Origin: Dipetalonema caudispina
Lineage: Eukaryota; Nematoda; Chromadorea; Rhabditida; Onchocercidae
Length of the DNA stretch: 33,152 nt
Direction of reading: 5' to 3'
Assembly: GCA_013365325.1 (NCBI GenBank)
Contig: JABVXV010000503.1
Location: 1 to 33,152 of the forward strand
The notes beneath the pieces were generated by a model, which did not search any database, was not told the DNA's origin, and worked only from the letters and a program-made list of their open reading frames with translations. Made by a program: the position numbers and the translations under genes. Positions within the stretch are counted from its first letter, which is position 1, and every line of letters starts with the position of its first letter. Below are positions 13,801 to 27,000 of this stretch, piece after piece.

Positions 13801-15267
13801 TTTAAATTATAAATGATATACTTTCTAAACCAAATATTGAGTAAATCTAACTGATTGAGTAGTTTTTAAGAATTTATCGATGCACTTTAATTTACTCATT
13901 TTTTTGGTATAAAAACTTTAGTTTACTATGCACTGTTTAATTGAAAGAAAATAATCAAATGCTGATCAATTGCCTTTTTTTGATGGATTTATTTATTAAA
14001 TCGACTTTTTAGTTAATTTGTTTATTTAACCGACTTTTTTCAGTTAAAACAATTGTGTTATTTACTGGGGAATTACTTCAAGAAATAAGTTTACCAAAAT
14101 ATTTACTTGCCTCATGTAGTTGCAAATATGATACAAGATGAGTTGAAATAAGCAGCTGACCGGATCCGTAAGCCAAAAATTTCCCAAAAAGAGAAGCTGC
14201 CCTAACATATGAAGTAATACGTTTGAAATGCTTCTGATCAACAACTGCATACATATACGAAACATAGGCGATACTGGATGCTGTTGATAGCCCTATTAAT
14301 CAACATCGATCAATTTTCATAATACAATTAATTATCAATTTATCCTTTCAAATGCGATTCCATTGATTTTTTCAGACACTTTATAATTCTATTACTTAAA
14401 AAATCTCTTAAAGACATTTTAAAATTCTATTATTTAAAAAATCTCTTAAAAAAATATTGTAAAATTGCATTAGAGCAACTATTAAATGTATAACATAAAA
14501 ACCGAAAATAATTTCCATTAATTGCATTTGCCACACTTTATTACCCCAAAGAATAATTGCATGAGAAGCGCAATATGACATCGCTTCAAGAATTACAATT
14601 GGCTTGTGTCGCAATATATCAGTAAGGAAAAATATAGGTATCTGAAAAGAAGAATTAACCTGAACTGCAGAATAATTAAAATTTAGCCTATTTTTTCTTT
14701 TCACCATCATTTTAACTCACTTTTAATAATCGATGATGAAAAAAAAAAAAGAAAGATAAGAAAAATGAACAGTTTAATTGCAATATTTATCATATTTGAT
14801 CTTAAAAGGTATCAGTAATTAAGTAAGAAAGAATGAGAAAAATTACATTTAAAATTATTTGCATAAAAATCTTTGTAGTATTATTGCTGTTTATCTAATT
14901 TATAAAATATAGCCAATTATCTCTCCATTTTTTTTTCATATACTCATGAAAAAGAGAAAATGTTACCATTACAAATTAGTTTTTAGCAAATTACTTTTTG
15001 TTTATCATTAAAAAAAGTAATACAATAGTGAAGTTCATTTTTAAATTAAATATCATCTAGATTTGGTTTTTAATCCAAATTTCGATAATTTACCGAAGCG
15101 ACCAAATATGAATAAGTCCATAATGGGTATATTTGACTATACAATTGAACATCGGTGAAATTTTTATACGATGAAACGAGAAATGGTGTCAAAAAAGGGG
15201 TTGCTGGGCGGAATTTCTTGATCAATCCGAATAAACATATGAAATACGCTACATGCTTCCAATACAT
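10895..15267 (-). CDS. SLC19-family carrier (reduced folate / thiamine transporter), copy 1, 9 exons
   Basis: This is a multi-pass membrane carrier of 448 residues. Exons are 15267-15094, 14641-14503, 14292-14111, 13549-13413, 13219-13069, 12840-12750, 12245-12053, 11672-11531 and 11032-10895. All phases agree, and the exons sum to 1347 nt with the stop. Family hallmarks include [12 protein letters not shown] near residue 20, then [12 protein letters not shown], then [12 protein letters not shown] in the helix 4-5 region. [16 protein letters not shown] and [13 protein letters not shown] lie near the start of the second half, and [15 protein letters not shown] near residue 370. Intron 3 begins with GC instead of GT. 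The cytoplasmic loop between helices 6 and 7 (about 180-240) is short. SLC19 proteins import reduced folates or thiamine; the sequence does not say which. A TTTAATTGCAG acceptor lies 20 nt before the ATG. No break is seen, so both tandem copies look functional. Confidence 0.93.
13550..14110 (-). other. GC-AG intron 3 of SLC19 copy 1
   Basis: Exon 3 must end in phase 0 to keep the reading frame into exon 4, which starts ISFGSG as in copy 2. The phase-0 junction is CATGAG followed by GCAAGTAAAT, the classic strong consensus of GC donors. Using the nearby GTAAAT instead would shift the frame. The acceptor is TTTGTTAG. Confidence 0.82.
14385..14458. repeat. 38-bp direct duplication in intron 2 of SLC19 copy 1
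   Basis: Two adjacent copies with a 38-bp period start with AATTCTATTA and share the TTAAAAAATCTCTTAAA core. They differ by few bases. The duplication lies in the short intron between exons 2 and 3, so it does not affect coding. Confidence 0.75.
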
Positions 15268-15287
15268 TTCCACTGATCATATATTAT

Positions 15288-15297
15288 CTGCAATTAA
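15288..15297 (-). other. Probable trans-splice acceptor of SLC19 copy 1
   Basis: Minus-strand TTAATTGCAG ends at 15288 and leaves a 20-nt leader before the ATG at 15267. This is consistent with spliced-leader addition. Confidence 0.6.
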
Positions 15298-17787
15298 ACA
15301 TTTTTTCCACCTTAATTTTTTAATTGGTTGAAATTCAATCGTTAAATTTCATTTTCAATTCTTTATTCCTTTCAACAATACACACATAATATCTATATAG
15401 ATAGATAGGTAGGAAGGATCAAGGATCGAGAAAGGAACGATGAGAAAAGAAAGTATAATTGGTGGGTTATTTTTGTGTAATGAAAAGGCGCATAAATGTT
15501 TTGTAAACCGATCGTTCGTCCCATCATTCTCTTCCTGCCTATCACATTTTTACACTTTCTGTAGTGAATTGATGTCTAAAATAAAAATTTAATAAATTAT
15601 TTTCTTTTTTTTCTCTTACTTCTTCTATTAAATAATAATATTACTATCTTTCCTTTTATAGTTCAAATAATTGGTTCATTTTATGATGCAATATTTTTTT
15701 CCCATTTTTCAAGTATTTAATTTGTTAATGTTTTTTCGTTTTTTTTCTTTTTTTTGTTTGTAAACATATGTAAATAAAAGAATTTTTGAGATGATGAATT
15801 GATTAAGTACTGATTATAAAATACGGATATGCACAAAATTATGCTAATATTAACGATGATGTTATTTGATGAAATAAATTGGAAAATTTCTGTATGATTG
15901 AAACAAATTTATTAGTGAAGTGAAATTATAGTTGTCGTTACAGAAGCATATTAGTTAATGCTGACAGACAGTTTTTCCAGCAAAATTTGAAACTGACATC
16001 TTTAGCACACAATATGCCATTTTCTATCAAACAATAAAAAGATGGAAAAATTTATTCAGTGATTAAATAGCAACATGCAAATATTGAAAAGTCCTACTTA
16101 ACTTATACATATGACAATAAATCATAATTTGTCAGCATTAAAATTACACTTTCATTTCAGAAGTAATTAGATGTTCCTTCTAAAATAAATTATCATCATT
16201 TGTCCATAGATCTTTGTATCATCAGAAAACAAAATTGCAATAAATGTACAATATTTGCAATGGTCTTTTAAATTGTTGAAAAATGTAAAAGAAACTTAAA
16301 TGGCAGAAAATTTTATGAATTTTCTTATTATTTAAATTTTTAACCTATCTGTTTCTGTATGTTGTGTGTGTGTGTGTGTGTCTTTGTGGGTGTAGGTGTG
16401 TGTGTACTGCATGATGCTCTTAAATGTAGTAACATTTAGATGAATGATACGAAAATCAATGCAGGTGAACTAAATCAAACCAAACCAAATATTAAACTAC
16501 ACTACTGATCAAAATAATCAATTCATCTTCATTAACATATCATTTAATTTCAATACCAAGAAAAATTTCATATTTAAAGTTGAAATTATGCAAATTTTCC
16601 AGTAACATATTATATTCATTTGTCATTGTAAGCATAATAACATATTAGAAGCTATTTATTAGATATTATCTGTCATTTATGCAATTGTTATTATTAGATT
16701 TTATTTTTTTTTAAGTTAATAGAAAAAAGGAAAAAAAAAAGCAAATTGTATGCATTTGATACAGCACAATGATTATAATAATATCTCTTTATGAGCAAAA
16801 GTAATTGACAACATTTAAAAAATTGTTCCTTTTTCTTTTTACTTTTTTCAGTTTGTTTTTTTTTTTTTTTTGTTTTTCTTTTTTTCGATATGATTGAACA
16901 CTTCTTCATTTCTGTGTCAATATTATTTCGAAAATTTAATTCTTTCTAATACTGATCTAAAAAGAATGAAGAGCTCCATATTTGCTAATTTTTTATAAAC
17001 ACGAAACAAAAATAAAAAAATAATGTGTATTAAATTACAGATAAGCTTAAACGAATTTTAAATTAACTAATTTGGATCAGTTGTACTTTTAAACTAATGA
17101 CGATTTATTTATTTATTTTTTGCTTCCAATAATTCGATTTTTTTAAAACAGGTACATTTAATAAAAATTTAACGCAATATACCCATTAGTTCTGGTATTA
17201 AGTTATATTTTTCGTAAATCATTATTGTTTAATAATTTGAAATTACGGAATCATCAATTATACATCATTTTATCTTTCAATGTTACCAACTTATCTGCTG
17301 AACATTTATTTTCAAATAGTGAAAGCCTTTGCAGTTTGTGAAATGCAAAGTATAATCTGAAACTTTAATGTGCAATTGTGCCTTACTGTCGAGAACTTAA
17401 TGTATTTCGAACAGAAAAAATTTGCAAAATTTAGTTCTGCAAATTTGTTATGTTAACATTTCGTATTTTAGATTAAAAAAACATGCACGTATATGTGATT
17501 TATAATAATTATGCATATGTAAAAAAAAAAAAAAAAAAAAACTAAATTTATATTATTTTAAAAAGAAACACTCCATTAAATTTTGGGTTTAATAAATTTA
17601 AATAATTAGGATTATAACCTAACTGAGTTGTTGCTTCTTACTTAAACTTGTAATATATTATATAATACTGAAATAACGTAATGATAATCCATTATCATTA
17701 CATTATTTTTATAATAATAGTAATAATAATAATACTATATAGCATTTTAACGCATTATAACAGTATTGTGTTCAATTAAAAATTTAA
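15298..17787. other. Spacer between the two SLC19 copies, no gene seen
   Basis: About 2.5 kb holding the presumed promoter of copy 1 and the 3' end of copy 2. It is AT-rich with long A and T runs (16855-16871 and 17521-17540) and a TG microsatellite. No frame shows family similarity or credible splice structure. Confidence 0.55.
16362..16405. repeat. TG/GT microsatellite
   Basis: A run of TG dinucleotides at about 16362-16380 is followed by an interrupted stretch (TCTTTGTGGGTGTAGG) and a second short TG run. Confidence 0.9.
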
Positions 17788-17793
17788 TTTATT
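17788..17793 (-). terminator. Candidate polyadenylation signal of SLC19 copy 2
   Basis: AATAAA on the minus strand lies about 112 nt downstream of the TGA ending at 17905. In such AT-rich DNA the motif can also occur by chance. Confidence 0.45.
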
Positions 17794-17904
17794 AAAAAAA
17801 TGACAATAACAAGAAAGAAAAGCAACAACAATAAATATGTTTATGCAATAAAATATCGGATAAAAGTAACACCAAATATTGAAAATAATAAAATGGTTCC
17901 ATAA

Positions 17905-20900
17905 TCACATTATGATACTGTTTAATGATAGAGTATTGTTATCATATGATGATATATTTTTGCATACAGTATTATCAAGTTGACCACGCCATCGTCGTAC
18001 ACCATATTTCCAACTAATTATGATCGCAAATATTAAAGCAATAATACCAAAATAACCACTATATACGAGGAACTAAAAATAATAAATGATTCATATTCAT
18101 TGTAACACAGTTTCTATTGCTTATCAATGATCGAATAGAAAATGATTTGATAAGCGATTGAAGTAATTGAAGAAATAAAATAAAAGATGCAACATTAGAA
18201 ATGGAAAGATTGTTAAATAATTATATTATATATGATAAGCAACAAATTCAACCAATTAAATAAATTTTAATAGCTTTAAAAGTTGAATCATGATAGTAAT
18301 TAATTGATCAGTCAATTATATAAAATTTATTAGCTTAAAGGTATATAACAATGATAATTAAACGACGAAATTCATTAATTACTTGTAAATCTTCTAATAG
18401 AAACTAGCATATGATAAACTATACTTATCGTTTAATTTTCAGGTAATATTTATCAGCACCAAAAAAAGAGGAGCTGTTCTTATTCTGACTACTCAGTGCC
18501 AATGCATTTCCTGTTCCGGTAACTGTAACACTCAGTTATTCAAATAACTTCATATTTATTAAATTTTAGCCCAAATCCAACTGTTAATTTTGCTAAATAT
18601 TTCATCATGTTAAATTGATAATGAAACATTCATCTCAGCTATATTAACTACTGCTAATTGATTTATCCTATAACATATTTTAAATTAATTCAATTTATGT
18701 TAAACCAAAATCAAATAATTTAGACAGTTTAGCTTGAAATATTTAAATAATATTAGTAGTAACATAAAAATTTTCCATAATTATAAAGGAAAAGATAAAA
18801 TAAAAGGAAAAAATAAGCTGACCTGTTCTCGAATAGGTAATGAAAATCCATGTTTATCAGCAAATGCAAATGTAATTATTGTCTCCAGCAAAAGTGCCAC
18901 AAATGTATTCAATCCAAACACAAAACCATAACTTGCTGAGTTAAGCTCTGATGCAATCGTTGCACTAAAAAATAAAATATTTAAAATAATCAATGGTTTG
19001 AAATCCCCATAATAACTATGACTTGTATAATTATGTTATATGATATTGGTTGATTTTTAATTAATTAAATGTGTCAATTAAATGTGATAACAATTGATTT
19101 TTAAACAATTAAATATATCAACTGAAACCTATATTATCTATATTGAGGCAAATAAAATTTATAACTAACAACAACTGTAGAACAACAGTTTTAGTTATTA
19201 TCAATTTCTTGTCAAATTATCACTAATTGATCAGAAATTGCAATCAACAATGGTTGGTTGATTGTAGATGGCATTTGTCAATAAATGGCAAACATGCAAC
19301 AGCAATACATTTATCATGCACACGGCATTTTACTAACTTTCAAATTTTTAATTGAAATTTGAGCAAACTAATTTCTAAATTTTACCCAAAAAATAATAAT
19401 CGTAATAGTAGCTTAAAAAATAAGCCTAGCTATTGATAAATTGAAGAAGACACATTGTAAAATATTATTAATATGCATGCAATAATCATTTTGCTAATAT
19501 ATGTTTCTAATCATTTGTGTGCCAAATTAAGATTTTAATATTTCAAAATTTCAAAAAATTATTTCAACATTATGTTTGTATATCTTACCATGCAGCAGTC
19601 ATTAGAAGAGTATAAATGGCAGTAATAGCAACATAAAGGACATATGAAATAATAATTGATTTGCTTTGTGACATAATAATTAATAATACAGCAATTATAG
19701 CTGATGTCATTGAAAGTATCAGTTCATCGTTTACTGTCCAATCTTTCTTAATATATTGCAATGAGAATGATATTATTGCACCTGAAATTATTTTACTACT
19801 TGCAGATTATTTTAATCACTTAAGGTTCCTTTTATCTTATATCGCAATTAGTTTTAACTAAGTAATTCAGTTCGCAATGGATAATTTCAATTGATTTTAC
19901 CAAAAATGAAATATTATGTCAAATTATTTCTCTCATTCCCTTCCCACATCCCGGTAATTTAATGTACCAGTAAGAGTGTTGATGCATTCGGTAATTCCAT
20001 TAAAGTTATCCGAAATATTTTGCATTGTAGCCCATAGTGATTGCACATAATTTGTAATCTGAAACTTCTAAGATAAATTTAATCAAAAATTGTAATTGTG
20101 TTTCTATTTTTTAGCCTTTGATATTTCAAAACTGCAATTTTTGGAGATCAAAATGGATAATTTTCTTTTCTTCTTTCAAGTAATAGTTTAATTAGTAAAA
20201 ATAAATGACGGAACGCTTTGCAAAATGGATATTATTAATGAATTTCCATCATTAGAGCAATTTTCTTATTCCATCATTGAGTATGACATATGTTTAATCA
20301 TAAAAAATATATGCTTTTTTATTTTAAAATATATTTATTCTTAATCTTCGACTTAGTTTTAATTTAACAAAGTATATATCAAAATTATTCTCAAAAGAAA
20401 AAAAAGAATTGATTTTTATTAACCTGATAAAATCCACAACTAGTCAATGCCCACCATATACTCCATTTCAAAACATTTTTGTTCCGTTTAAATATTTTGA
20501 GTTGATGCAAAATGAAGCGAAAATATGTTGCTATCCTATATTCATCACTTTTCGGCTTCACACTAAAGTATTCATGTTATATGAAAATGTTTATTTTTAG
20601 CTTTTTTAACCATTTCAAAAATCTACAGTTGCCACCGAACTCATTACATTACTTGTCGAATTCGACAGATTTGCTTGACTTATTTCTAATAATTAATAAC
20701 TAATTATTTGATCTTTTGACTCCATTATTTCTTACTATTTTCTATTAATTAATAGCAAACTATTGTAATCTTTGTTTACCTCCTGGCTTTTCCATTTCTA
20801 TTTTTAAACACAGAAAAAATTTCACGGTAAATATTTTATGATTATTTTCAGTAGCAGACTGCAGCTTCAACAAAAAAAATCCTGCACATGGCATTCGTAA

Positions 20901-22906
20901 TCTGAAAGGAAGAAAGCGAAACCTTTCTTTGATATTTCCAATTCTTACACCACCAGAATCCTTAACATTTTTTGTTTTAACAGAGAAAATTTCAGAAGTT
21001 TCCTTTTGTCGCGTATCATCCGTTTGTTTGATTTGAGCTTTACTATTAATAACTTCTGATGTTATCGATGGGAAAGCGATGGCGACTGGTATAATTACAC
21101 ATACTGAACCAAATGAAATCTGTTGTAATTAATTAAAACAATTGGTGATCGAAACTTGAAAAAAAATTAGAGTCATTACCAACATATTTGGCACCATTAA
21201 AACTTTTTATGTTTATTCTAAGTTATCTGTTCAAAATTAAAACAACCTTAACTTACCAATGTTATCAATGGTTATTTATGATCAATATACTCGTAATACT
21301 ATTATCAAGCAGATCGAATTTTAAGCTACAAACATTTCGAAAATCGAAAAATTTTCAATATTACCTGATTTAAAAGTAAATAAGACCCATAATTGAATGA
21401 AACAAGAAATTGAGCCAAAGCATAGGCAAGAAATCGGCCAATTAGTGTAGCAGCACGTGTGTACGATGAAACCAACTTATAATATTTCTTATCAACGATA
21501 AGAAACATATATGATTCGTAGCCAAGTTCACACGCTGATGCTATGCCTGTAATAAATTGATCCATTTTATCACAAAATTTCATCGCTTTTCATTTAATTT
21601 ATTTCGATTTGAAATTTTTGATTCCTAAACTACCTCCAAATTGCTAAATTCTAAATTAAATTAAATCAAATAAGTTTTAAAATTTATCAGATTTTATCTT
21701 TAACTGAATGACTTTAGTTGTGCTATACAACAAAATACAACAGGTTTCATTATTTCTCGAATTATCTATAAAATGATAAAGCTATAAGAATGATTTGAAA
21801 AATCAATATTTAACCTTATTCTTCTAACACAAAGTTATGAAGTGTTTAAATTTTGGTAGTATTTAACTTCTACTTCAACATAAAGTTATATTATAAATGT
21901 CCAATACTTCTATGATTATTAAAGTTCAAATGTGTGACCTCTTTCAAACATCGAATTCTGTTTTCATTAACTTTTTAAAATATAAACAATCATAGACTGT
22001 TTGATTCTTTTTTTAATATTATTATTATTCAGAAGAAAAAAAATTGCAATTTAAGACAAAATTGATATAGTTCACAAAGCGATCATTTCTGTGTTTTATC
22101 AAGTCAACGATCATGTATGATTAATATTTTGTGGGTTGAATTGGTAAAGCTAATGCTATGGAACAATTGCGCCACCAGTGAAAGATGCATACCGCATAGG
22201 ATAGTTAGACGATTTCAATATTTACCGGTAACGATGATAGAATAATTAAAGTTTAATGTTCGCAAAACTATAGTTAAATTTGAAAAGCGTCCTTTTAAAT
22301 AAATCCTTGTAGCTATAGTGACAATACTCATCTTGTCACCATTTCAATAGCATTTACAACAAATGCTATAAAATGGTTGTAATTCTTGCAATTTCGGAAA
22401 TATTTGTGATAATTTGGATAAATTTCTTAAATCTTTATCTTAGTCTTTATTCTATTAAAATGGTCATGTAAAAACCTCATTCCAAACAATAACTAATAGC
22501 ATTTACCGAAAGCAATTTGCATAATTTGCATTTGCCATATCGTTTTACCCCATATTAGAAGAATCCATGTGATACATAATGCAACTGCTTCCGTTATAAC
22601 AATTGGCTTGTATCGTAGTATATCAGTTAAAAAAAATGATGGAATCTAAAAAAAAAAAGAAACAATTTCTTTATTTATATCAATAATACAATATATTTTT
22701 TATTATTTTGAGTGGAACAAATAATTACTTACCAAAGCAACTAAATAAGAATAGGTCCAAAATGGATAAATTTCACTGTAAAGTTGAACATTAGTGAAAT
22801 TCTTGGGTGAACTGATAAGATAAGGTGTAAGAAACGGTGTTGATGGGCGGAACTCCTTAATTAATCCAAATGCAGATACAAGTACAATAATTAGCTTCCA
22901 GTGCAT
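17905..22906 (-). CDS. SLC19-family carrier (reduced folate / thiamine transporter), copy 2, 9 exons
   Basis: This paralog of copy 1 encodes 474 residues. Exons are 22906-22733, 22645-22507, 21546-21365, 21119-20923, 20562-20424, 20058-19968, 19781-19589, 18964-18823 and 18072-17905. All introns are GT-AG, and the exons sum to 1425 nt with the stop. Exons 1, 2, 3, 6, 7 and 8 have the same lengths as in copy 1 (174, 139, 182, 91, 193 and 142 nt), and every intron phase is the same. Family motifs include [66 protein letters not shown] and YGFVFGLNTFVALLL. The loop between helices 6 and 7 is longer here: exon 4 is 197 nt against 137 nt, with a Lys/Asp/Thr-rich insert. The C-terminal tail after the last helix is also longer. 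The substrate cannot be read from the sequence. Introns 2 and 7, at about 0.6-1 kb, are the largest. Confidence 0.93.
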
Positions 22907-22920
22907 TATGGTAGTAAATT

Positions 22921-22930
22921 CTGCAAATGT
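22921..22930 (-). other. Probable trans-splice acceptor of SLC19 copy 2
   Basis: Minus-strand ACATTTGCAG ends at 22921 and leaves a 14-nt leader before the ATG at 22906. The arrangement matches copy 1 and the zinc-finger gene. Confidence 0.6.
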
Positions 22931-24026
22931 TTGGAAAAATACTATTTATCAAATCTTATGTAATCCATTTTTTCCGCAAACTTTTTCATCTGATGAAGAA
23001 GTATACATACTGTCTAATTATATTTAACTTTTTCTTTCATTATTGAGTAAAATGTATTAAAATAAATTAGTCATGAATATAACAATTTGAATGCAATGAT
23101 AACAAATTTTCATAAATGAAATAATCCTTGTGAAAAAGTTTAATTTTGCATGTATTTGACGCGGTAATGTCTGGTTGGTCAATGAAAGGAACAAGAAATG
23201 TTAAATTTAAAGTGTGAAATTTGCAAATGGAATGAAAGGAAAAAAAATTACCAATTTATCAAATAGATGCACTAAAGTGAACGAAACAAAGTGAATGAAA
23301 TGAGCAAAATTTAAAATGCCACCAAATAATCATCCTCAAGCTATTTATAGCTTAAATTAATTTCCACAATTTTCTTGTTACACGCAAATCTTGAAGTTAC
23401 AAGTGATTATTTAAATTATTAACAAAAAAAGAGGGAGAAAAGACTTGGGAATGATTAACATGAAATTGTTGATTTTATCATTTTTTCCTTTTCTATTTTC
23501 AATATAATATTTGAAAATAAACTGAATTAACATGATTTCCCACATGAAACATTATTAATTAAACTGAATTAACATGATTTCCCACATGAAACATTGTTAA
23601 TTTTTTTTCCATAAAATTTCAATATGCATACTAAAAATAACATCGTATTATAATTTCGACATTTATTTTCGATTATAAAAAGATTTAAAAGCAAAAATAC
23701 TCTTTTAATGCTAATTATGACTAATCTCCTTTTACCATTTTATATTTACAAAATTTGCTTAACACTTTCTTTTTTTAAATTTGTTGAACAATATGTATAC
23801 AAATAAGGTAAATAAATAAATAGTAAGCAAATAATTATGCAAACAATCTTTTCATGCAAAATGAAAATTTCTGAGGATGAAATAAATGATATAAAATGAT
23901 AAGATAATTAAAGGATAGATTGTATTGTTCCTCACTGTTCTTATTGTAACAGGTTTGTGGTAATTTACCGCAGTTCTTCTCATCTAACTATAGAAAGCTT
24001 CCTAACCAGCCGCTAAATACATAAGG
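22931..24026. other. Divergent 5' region shared by SLC19 copy 2 and the importin gene
   Basis: About 1.1 kb separates the starts of two oppositely transcribed genes and should hold both promoters. I see no core promoter motif that can be told from AT-rich background. It contains the 42-bp tandem duplication at 23521-23602. Candidate acceptors before the importin ATG are CTATAG, ending at 23993, and ACCGCAG, ending at 23973. Confidence 0.55.
23521..23602. repeat. 42-bp tandem duplication in the divergent promoter region
   Basis: Two adjacent units start ACTGAATTAACATGATTTCC at 23521 and 23563 and continue with CACATGAAACATT. The only difference visible over the shared length is A versus G in ATTATTAATT / ATTGTTAATT. 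The near identity suggests a recent duplication. Confidence 0.9.
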
Positions 24027-27000
24027 ATGTCAAAGGTAATGGAAATTAAAACAATTAATGGAGGTGATATTGGCTTGCATAATGTTTATGACGCTGAAAT
24101 TAAACTCTATTTGCAACTTCTTTCACCGTATAACTCATTAACTGCTCAGGTATCAACCTTTTGCCATCAATTACATGAACTAGTTTTGCTTAATCAGAGT
24201 TATACTAAATTTTAAATACGCCACTTAAAAGCAAAAAAATGACATCAAATAATAAATTTAAGTATAAAAATCATGGAAAGTATATCCATGTTATGGCGGA
24301 GAGAGATAAAATAGCCTGTGCTTTAATAACTTAGAATATGCAAATGTTTGAGAATAGGTGAAAAGATTTAGTACAGTAAAATTAATAGACATAGGATAAA
24401 CGCACAAAAAGTTGACTCCTACCCAAATCCTATTTGATCGATTCAATCATAACTTCTAGTCATTAATACTGTCGTGTCGTTCCGGCTTTCTTCTGACCAA
24501 TGAATCATTAGTTGAGGTCATTACTATTAGTGAACTTGTCCTTACTTACTGATCGCGCCTGGGTCAATGCAAAAAAAGAAACGAACGGATGAATGAGTTC
24601 TCTACTTATCTCCCTCCTTTTCATTAAATCTCTCTTTGTCATCCTTGTCACATTTAACCTTTTCTTTTTCTTCTATTCAAACCGCTTCTCTACCTGACTT
24701 TTTATTACGTAAACAAATACATTTCACTATCTTTCTAAACTCAAGCAGAACTATGTTATATTTATGTTGACGAGACGAAAAATCCATTTAGAATTTAATT
24801 ATTGTTTGATAAGCAAATGTCTTTTATTTCCACCGCCAATTTTTTAAATTACTTTTAATATGCCTCGTATAGTAGCTAAATTTCATTTAGATTAACAGAT
24901 TTTTATAGAAAATTATTTGATTGAAAGAATTTAGGCATGCGCTGTTGAATATTTTCGACGCCTACTGGTTCGTAATCACATTCCACCGCCACCTTTTGCA
25001 GACGCACTCGTTAGAATTATTATGCATTTTCTTGTATCTGTTATTTTTCACTTTTTAAATACTTTCTTTATTATTTTGTTCATTGATCTGACCAAATTAA
25101 TATATGATTTGTGGCCAGAAAACAATTACCAAAGCCAAGGTCGAAGTTTTCTTTTTTGTAACTTGCGAATATTTCCAAGGTTTTCAACAAGTCATGTGAA
25201 AGAATCTGTATGGATAACCGGAGAAAGTTCATTTATCCGTTATTCCGTTACTAAGCATTAAGTATTCCAATTCAGATCATTTTCCAGATTAAAGGTCTCA
25301 TTCGATGCCTGCGTGTGAATTTTGCTAACATTCAAAGGGATGCTGCCTGGGCCCTTACTAATTGTGCCTGCTCACCGCATGAAATATGCTATAAAATAAT
25401 TCAATATGTAAGTTTAGATATGATCATATCTTCCATGATGTATATTCCTTATTTATAACTAAACCTATTTTTTAGTTTGGCTCACACGCTGAACTTAGCG
25501 CTTTTTATAAAAGTGCCTAGTAATTAAGTATCTAATGATCTGAAATTTCATTACGATGGATATTTTTCCCTACAAATTAGCTGTTTCTAAGGGTGGCTTA
25601 GAAGCACTGGTTGATTGTGCTGCAGCAACAGATGGTGAAACCCGAGATCAGGTTTTCTGGACGCTTGGTAACATCGCATTGGATTGTCCCACATGTAAAG
25701 AAAAGGTAATACTCAATTCAAGAAGTTCACGAGATCATGCAACAGGAATAACAACAGTATCGCATTTTTAACTTAATAAATAATGTTTTCGATATAACAT
25801 TCCACGAATTCTTGAATAGCATTCATTTATTATTGTATTACCATATTACTCATTTATATACCCTCTATTTTATTCTACTAATTACTACAATAAGTAGCAG
25901 TACAGGTACAGGACAGTGCTGCAGTACCGCTTATGATCGGAGTTCTTGCTAACCCCATGTTCGTGTACTCGAAATGGAAACGGAATCTTGTTTGGGCTAT
26001 GTCACAAATATTTCGTGGTGGTATTCAAACACTTCATCTTGCGGTTAGCTTAACACGTTCCCAGTCCGTTGATAGAACAACACGTAAGAACGTGTAACAA
26101 CACGTGTCATTCTTTTCTTGTTGATTAGCTTTCGATTATGATTTTCAAATAACTATTCAATTTGTTACTTATTTTACAATGATAAGTAATTTCAAGAATT
26201 CATTTTTAGTTTGTGCAAGCAGCATTAATCGGTCTTCGTTCCATGCTTTATTTGAATGATTCAAAACTAACAGTAGATGCAGTTTGGACGATAGCATACA
26301 TTGCTGATGATAGTGTCGGTGGCAGGCAGGTAAGCTTTTTCTATTCCAAACATATATATTAAGGTATCATATTGATCATCAACTTTTTAGCACGTTGAAG
26401 TAATCATAAATGTGATTTTCAAGATTATGAAGAATATGTGTTAATGCATATGATCAATTTAAAGATATTTTTTTTTTGCAATCAAATCTAATTCGTCTTA
26501 AGCAGAGATTATTATCAATGATAACGTATCAATTATTGATAATAATTATCAGATTGATGCAGTACTGAGAACACCACATTTGCTGGAGAAACTGATCGAA
26601 TTGCTAGATGAAAGGGATACGATACGTGCAGCACTACGAGCGCTCGGGAATTTGGTGGCAGGACGTGATGATCAAACTCAAGCAGTTCTCGACGCTGGCT
26701 TACTGCCACGCATGGTTCCTCTTTTTTATACTATCAATCTATCGTAGTAGTTTAAAGAAAAAGGGAATCAAAATATCCAATTGAATTTTGAAGGATCAGG
26801 AAAATTTAAATCTTGAATAGCCTTCGCACTATATCTTGCTGTAATGATAGCCAAGTCTGGTTAAAATTAATTTACTTATTCAATGGTTTAATTATTCCTA
26901 TGCCGGCTCGAATCTTCATCAATAATAAGTTGACATACTCGTTAATTTATTAAAAGCCCAGGAAGTGCTACCTTATGTAAATGCTAATATGACCCGAGAA

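Noticed and set aside
16694..16909. Lys-rich 71-codon minus-strand ORF
   Set aside because: It is produced by poly-A/poly-T low-complexity sequence in the spacer between the SLC19 copies.
25476..25512. Possible 37-nt micro-exon in the importin-like gene
   Set aside because: It would rescue the frame if exon 4 started at 25581, but it inserts 13 residues into an ARM loop and has a poor GTGCCT donor. The acceptor at 25591 gives the right phase and a near gap-free alignment without it.
26715..26747. Premature end of the importin-like gene at the TAG after LFYTINLS
   Set aside because: Downstream exons continue ARM7, ARM8 and the C-terminus in the same phase, so this is read-through of a donor into intron, not the end of the gene.
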